From SVEL01 sp045125245 (lineage in GTDB: Bacteria; Bacillota; Clostridia; Lachnospirales; Lachnospiraceae), in contig JBGVNF010000037.1 of the NCBI GenBank assembly GCA_045125245.1, positions 1 through 9,425 on the forward strand: a DNA stretch of 9,425 nt, in the 5' to 3' direction. The notes under the pieces were generated by a model, which worked only from the letters and a program-made list of their open reading frames with translations, had not been told where the DNA came from and did no database searches. Position numbers and translations under genes: made by a program. Shown here one piece after another: positions 5,630 to 9,425 of this stretch. Every line of letters starts with the position of its first letter. Positions within the stretch are counted from its first letter, which is position 1.

Positions 5630-7044
5630 TATTGTGCCCCTCCACCTACTGGAATATCATCAGCGTTTTCGCCTTGAGACTCTGTCTCAGCTACACTGGT
5701 CGTACTCTCAGTTGTCGAATCCGTTGTAGTATTCTCTGTCTGTCCAGGCTGCGTAGATGAACTCTCTGAACTATTACTTTCCTGCTCTGAGCTAGGCTCT
5801 GTAGGTATATCCTTTTTAGATATCGTTACCTTAACGAAAATTGGCTGAACTAGCTCTATACCTTCATCCAGATCCATTAGGACTTCCAGATTATAATCAC
5901 CCTCGCCAAGATTCTTGGTCGACACGAATAATGGATTATCCTCTACCGCAAATACATCTAAAATACTCTTTCTACCTCTTAGAGTATAGCTTAGCATTCC
6001 TGTAGTTTCATGAGCGGCACTTAGGCCATCTCCTAGGGACTTAATAGCGATATCATTAACTGGAATTTCATAGGTTTTTGTTATGATTCCATCTGTTTCC
6101 ACCTTTATGCTAACTGACTTATCCTCACCATAAACATACACACCTTCAGGCAGTAAATCCTTGATAGTATAGCTTAGCTCGTAGGAATTTACATCATTTG
6201 TAATATTTAGAGTAGATGTATCTAGTAGAAGCTCATTTACCTTAGATAGGTTTTCAGCTCTGCCCATCAGCATTATATTCTCTCTGCTTATATTAGTCGC
6301 AGTGATAATAGCATCTGGATATTTACTCTTGTCTATATCATATACAAATGGAACCTGCTTTATAGGATAAACTGTTACGTCTATCTTTGTTTCTTGCTTA
6401 CTAAATTTTATATTGTTCGTTTCTGCATCGATAACATTGCCTCTATTGTCATATGCGTAGAACTTGGCAACTTCTGAGAAATCATTCTTCTCTCCAGTTA
6501 CATCCACCATTACACATACCTTGTTAATAATAGCCATAACAGACTGTGGTGCCACAACCTCTACCGTCTTATCAGATATGTCTCTTCCAAAAATAACATA
6601 TCCGTTTGGAAGACTTCCTCTGTCTACAACCTCTACAGTAAATTCTTTGTGTAGTAAATCCTCCACCGCAACCTTCATAGTTGTCTTCACATCGATATCA
6701 ACCTTGCTTCTGTAGGATGGTGTAACTAGCTCGACCTCTACTTCAACTGCACCAGTCATAGATAGCTTAGACAAATCCGCTGTAGCTCTAAAACTTCCCT
6801 TGTCTAGGGAATCGATGATAGTTCTAGGACCTGTAACCTGCACACTTGCCTTAGCACCTGACACTATCTCATACACCTTTTCCTGACCGGTAATGGCGTC
6901 TTCATTGGTGACGGTTATCGGTATATTATTTATAGTGCTGGTCTTTTCTGGGTCGCTGACATTGACTACCACAAGCCATAGCATTATAGCTAAAAACACA
7001 GATAAAATTTTTAAACTTATATTATTGGTTAGCCTTTTTTTCAT
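5629..7044 (-). CDS. cdaR: CdaR, YbbR-domain regulator of diadenylate cyclase
   Basis: CdaR is the membrane-anchored extracytoplasmic partner that modulates CdaA activity. The 471 residues begin with a short basic cytoplasmic end and one hydrophobic anchor (about 9-28), followed by four YbbR-type repeats at about 40-125, 132-227, 230-318 and 324-410, outside the cell. The remainder (about 411-471) is a low-complexity tail rich in Ser, Thr, Glu and Gln, ending in Pro-Val-Gly-Gly-Gly-Ala-Gln; it is likely disordered and could thread into or lie along the wall. The start codon lies 23 nt inside the 3' end of cdaA, with AGAGGAAAG 7 nt before the ATG, so the two are translationally coupled. The tail is a lineage-type addition; B. 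subtilis-like CdaR proteins usually lack an obvious one of this composition (from general knowledge). Confidence 0.92.
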   Translation of the reverse strand: MKKRLTNNISLKILSVFLAIMLWLVVVNVSDPEKTSTINNIPITVTNEDAITGQEKVYEIVSGAKASVQVTGPRTIIDSLDKGSFRATADLSKLSMTGAVEVEVELVTPSYRSKVDIDVKTTMKVAVEDLLHKEFTVEVVDRGSLPNGYVIFGRDISDKTVEVVAPQSVMAIINKVCVMVDVTGEKNDFSEVAKFYAYDNRGNVIDAETNNIKFSKQETKIDVTVYPIKQVPFVYDIDKSKYPDAIITATNISRENIMLMGRAENLSKVNELLLDTSTLNITNDVNSYELSYTIKDLLPEGVYVYGEDKSVSIKVETDGIITKTYEIPVNDIAIKSLGDGLSAAHETTGMLSYTLRGRKSILDVFAVEDNPLFVSTKNLGEGDYNLEVLMDLDEGIELVQPIFVKVTISKKDIPTEPSSEQESNSSESSSTQPGQTENTTTDSTTESTTSVAETESQGENADDIPVGGGAQ

Positions 7045-7897
7045 TCTTGCGCTTTCCTCTCAAATTCTTGAAGTATCCCGAATGTTCAACTGTTTTATCC
7101 TGTACCTTGATAAGCATCTTCTTTAGCTCATCACCACTTATATTTCTATAAAGATTGCCGCCCTCTGTCACTGATATCTTACCAGTTTCTTCGGATACGA
7201 TAATCGTAAATGCGTCTGTATTCTCTGAAATACCCACACCAGCTCTATGACGTGTTCCCAAATCCTTGCTAAGTCCCATATTCTCTGAAAGCGGGAGATA
7301 ACATGTGGCAGACACGATTCTATTGCCGCTAACTATTACAGCTCCATCGTGAAGCGGTGTGTTATGTTCAAATATATTGATAAGAAGCTGACTGCTTATA
7401 ACAGCATCTACATCAATACCTGTTCTTATATATTCTGCAAGACTGTAATCCTGCTCTATAACAATAAGGGCTCCTGTTTTAGTTCTTCCTAGCTCTGCTG
7501 TAGCCTTGATAAACTCATTGATAGTCTTATCCGAAAAACGTTCATTAACCTTCTTGCCACTATCCAGTGATAAAATGTTTGATAATATATTCTTCTTACC
7601 AATCTGCTCTAGGGCCTTTCGAAGTTCTGGCTGGAATATGATAACAAGAGCTAAAACTCCCATACTAAGTACATTCTTTATTATCCATAGGATAGTATCC
7701 AAATGGAAAATAGATGCAATAAGCATAAAAGCAATAATAGCTACTATTCCCTTTAGTAGTATCCAAGCTTTTGTCTTTCTAATCCATATCATAATCTCAT
7801 AAAATGCTATAGCTAATATAATAATCTCTATAGCATCGGTGACTACGAATTTTACCGGTATGTACTTGTCTAAGAATTTGCTTATGTTCTCAAACAT
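7022..7897 (-). CDS. cdaA: Diadenylate cyclase CdaA
   Basis: CdaA makes cyclic di-AMP from two ATP at the membrane; the product controls potassium and osmolyte balance and cell-wall integrity. The 291 residues show three N-terminal membrane segments (about 17-39, 43-64 and 66-88), then the DisA_N catalytic domain (about 100-255). The signature residues are intact: Asp184-Gly-Ala186 and Arg216-His-Arg-Ala-Gly220, with Gly-Ala-Leu-Ile-Val-Ile-Glu at 142-148. A basic Lys/Arg/Asn tail closes the protein and overlaps cdaR. AAGGAGA lies a few bases before the ATG. The 10-nt gap to the upstream membrane-protein gene and the 23-nt overlap with cdaR place it in the middle of a tight operon. Nothing suggests loss of activity. 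Confidence 0.95.
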   Translation of the reverse strand: MFENISKFLDKYIPVKFVVTDAIEIIILAIAFYEIMIWIRKTKAWILLKGIVAIIAFMLIASIFHLDTILWIIKNVLSMGVLALVIIFQPELRKALEQIGKKNILSNILSLDSGKKVNERFSDKTINEFIKATAELGRTKTGALIVIEQDYSLAEYIRTGIDVDAVISSQLLINIFEHNTPLHDGAVIVSGNRIVSATCYLPLSENMGLSKDLGTRHRAGVGISENTDAFTIIVSEETGKISVTEGGNLYRNISGDELKKMLIKVQDKTVEHSGYFKNLRGKRKNEKKANQ

Positions 7898-7907
7898 TGT
7901 TTTCTCC

Positions 7908-8939
7908 TTAATCTTCTACGAATTCTACATCATCATCTGGTAAATCTTTTACGCGCTCTGCCATGCCATTCTCTATCATATGTTCTCTGGCTATGTTGCG
8001 CTCTCTAATTCTCTCAGCATTAGCTGTCTTCTTGTTCTTCTGTATATTTACCTTAATCTTTGGTACTGCCTTCACATAATAATAATATTCATCATCCTCA
8101 AACTGCACCTTCTCAGCCTTAGTGTAATCAACTGAATGTAGGAAAAACTGTAAAAACCATGTTATTATCAAACTGATTAATCCACCTACAATAGCTGATA
8201 CCACACTGCACATAAGGCTCATATCCATTATAAAATTACCTACTGCAAACATCACTATCTGTATCACACCACCAGCGCATACAGCTACAATCCACGAATA
8301 ATCAACCGACAATCTCTTGATTACATACACAAGGATTAATACTATGGAAAATACTACGATACAATAGTAAAATGCTCCGTCCTTAATCACATCTTCTATA
8401 AACATAGAAAGTACTTCAAAGCCGTCTTCTTTTCCCATCTCAAGTATATTTGTAAAATCACTTCCTATGAAGCTCAATATAAAATACACTAATGTTCCAA
8501 ATATCAATGAAACAATTGATACTGGTGTTCCTACAAGTCCTAATATAACCGGCATCACGTATGGTATACCTATGGTACATAAAATCGGCATAAGGACAAG
8601 AACTGCGCTCTCCTTTGGTGTAAATCTAAAAAATAATAGATACATTACTATAAACATTACCAAAACTATAATGGCAATTTCCAAGGATATGGAAAACATA
8701 TGTCCTACTATCACCAACATTATCACCATAGCTGACATAGTCTTTGGCAATACAGCACACACCAATGTAACAAGAACCACCACCAATGGGTTCTTAAGAA
8801 GTTCCATAGCTCCTATGTGTGCATTGATAACTATCATAGCAACTAGCGCTATAACAGCCTTTACAACCGCTTCTATATACATAGAATACTTACTATACAG
8901 TAATCTATATCTTTCTCTAAGTTCTAATATTTTATGCAT
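7908..8939 (-). CDS. Polytopic membrane protein of unknown function, cdaA neighbour
   Basis: I do not recognise a named family. The 343 residues hold about nine hydrophobic segments, near 22-40, 49-65, 69-82, 84-104, 112-133, 136-158, 189-208, 215-237 and 242-267. A hydrophilic loop of about 30 residues (159-188) follows the sixth. The C-terminal 75 residues are charged and probably cytoplasmic. They include an acidic/tyrosine cluster Glu-Asp-Asp-Glu-Tyr-Tyr-Tyr-Tyr (281-288), then Lys-Ala-Val-Pro-Lys-Ile-Lys-Val, a basic helix and an acidic end (Asp-Asp-Asp, 335-337). No transporter or catalytic motif is evident. The start is 2 nt after the stop of the preceding two-TM gene, with GAGGAAG overlapping that stop, and it ends 10 nt before cdaA. 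The arrangement suggests a role connected with c-di-AMP synthesis or envelope homeostasis; this is inference from position only. Confidence 0.85.
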   Translation of the reverse strand: MHKILELRERYRLLYSKYSMYIEAVVKAVIALVAMIVINAHIGAMELLKNPLVVVLVTLVCAVLPKTMSAMVIMLVIVGHMFSISLEIAIIVLVMFIVMYLLFFRFTPKESAVLVLMPILCTIGIPYVMPVILGLVGTPVSIVSLIFGTLVYFILSFIGSDFTNILEMGKEDGFEVLSMFIEDVIKDGAFYYCIVVFSIVLILVYVIKRLSVDYSWIVAVCAGGVIQIVMFAVGNFIMDMSLMCSVVSAIVGGLISLIITWFLQFFLHSVDYTKAEKVQFEDDEYYYYVKAVPKIKVNIQKNKKTANAERIRERNIAREHMIENGMAERVKDLPDDDVEFVED

Positions 8940-8941
8940 AA

Positions 8942-9355
8942 CTACTTCCTCGCTTCACTTCTTTTTTCATCTTCCTTATACAATGTGTACAATTTCTTTA
9001 GGTTACCATTATATTCATTAAGACTGTTTCTTACTCGCTTAAATTTTATAGAATACACGATATACGCAATTATCATATACACTACAAAGATTATTATATA
9101 ATAGGTAAGCACTATCTGTCCAAGCTTGACAAAGTCCATATTTGCTATCTGTGTCATCATCTTTTCTACATTAACAAACACGATAATCGCCAGCACCAAT
9201 ATATATGCCAATGTTACTATTATGCCTGTATTTATCATCTTTAGGCTTATGTAATCTTCTCTATAATATTTACTCTGAGGTATACTTTTCTTACCCTCGC
9301 CGTCTTCATAGGCAGCAAGCTTTGTCATAAGCGCTACTTTTTCCTGATTTATCAT
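8942..9355 (-). CDS. Small two-TM membrane protein of unknown function, first in the cdaA cluster
   Basis: The product has 137 residues: a soluble N-terminus of about 40, two hydrophobic segments (about 42-62 and 78-103) joined by a short loop, and a basic-to-charged C-terminal helix (about 104-137) with heptad-like spacing that could form a coiled coil. Both ends should lie on the same side, probably in the cytoplasm. No known domain is recognised. AGGAGA lies 5 nt before the ATG. Its stop is separated from the next gene's ATG by only 2 nt, so the pair should be translated together and may act as a complex. The upstream 70 nt to the window edge are very AT-rich with no convincing -35/-10 pair, so the operon promoter may lie outside. 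Confidence 0.8.
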   Translation of the reverse strand: MINQEKVALMTKLAAYEDGEGKKSIPQSKYYREDYISLKMINTGIIVTLAYILVLAIIVFVNVEKMMTQIANMDFVKLGQIVLTYYIIIFVVYMIIAYIVYSIKFKRVRNSLNEYNGNLKKLYTLYKEDEKRSEARK

Positions 9356-9425
9356 ATCATTCTCCTAATAAAAGCAATTTTATATATTATTATCGCTATT
9401 CTAGTTATATTATCATATTAGCTGG

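Noticed and set aside
6464..6715. Plus-strand open frame opposite cdaR
   Set aside because: Antisense shadow with no ribosome site or recognisable domain; its Thr/Ser-rich composition mirrors the cdaR codons.
7506..7802. Plus-strand open frame opposite cdaA
   Set aside because: It is a shadow of the membrane-spanning and N-terminal catalytic region of cdaA, with no ribosome site or recognisable domain.
8467..9021. Plus-strand open frame of 184 codons opposite the membrane-protein genes
   Set aside because: It is antisense to two well-supported genes with good ribosome sites, has a Thr/Ile-rich composition typical of the reverse of hydrophobic coding sequence, and lacks a ribosome site of its own.

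Overview
The window looks like chromosomal DNA from a low-GC Firmicute, most likely a Lachnospiraceae (Clostridia) member. This is inferred from AT-rich intergenic regions, strong AGGAGG-type ribosome sites, the DisA_N/YbbR cyclic-di-AMP pair, an HPr with both His15 and Ser46, and a Rpn-type nuclease with the Gly-Ile-Glu-Gln tail common in that family. No species can be named from the sequence alone.

Layout. At the left edge is the 5' end of a minus-strand gene for a secreted protein (1-71). A divergent intergenic region separates it from a plus-strand four-helix, ferritin-like small protein (330-791). A plus-strand Rpn/PD-(D/E)XK nuclease gene follows (1026-2138). Its roughly 170-nt leader is unusually structured: a good sigma-A promoter with an inverted repeat over its -10, an attenuator-like hairpin with a T-run, and a hairpin that would hide the Shine-Dalgarno. 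A strong terminator (2157-2196) closes this plus-strand block.

Everything from 2232 to the right edge is on the minus strand. Read in the transcribed direction it is: a small two-TM protein (9355-8942), a polytopic membrane protein (8939-7908), CdaA diadenylate cyclase (7897-7022), CdaR/YbbR regulator (7044-5629), an HPr-family phosphocarrier (5629-5372), LeuA 2-isopropylmalate synthase (5307-3622), and, after a 364-nt gap, GalE (3257-2232). From the two-TM protein through HPr the genes overlap or sit within 10 nt of each other, so they form one tight operon. It joins c-di-AMP synthesis to two unrecognised membrane proteins and an HPr. The usual downstream partner glmM is absent. LeuA is 64 nt further on and has its own candidate promoter.

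Two places deserve most attention. The first is the 233-bp element between leuA and galE (3382-3614): a roughly 70-bp irregular inverted repeat enclosing two GC-rich hairpins inside a short closing helix. It is either a structured non-coding RNA or a MITE-like element. The second is the nuclease leader (821-1025), where three pairings compete and could couple termination to translation initiation.
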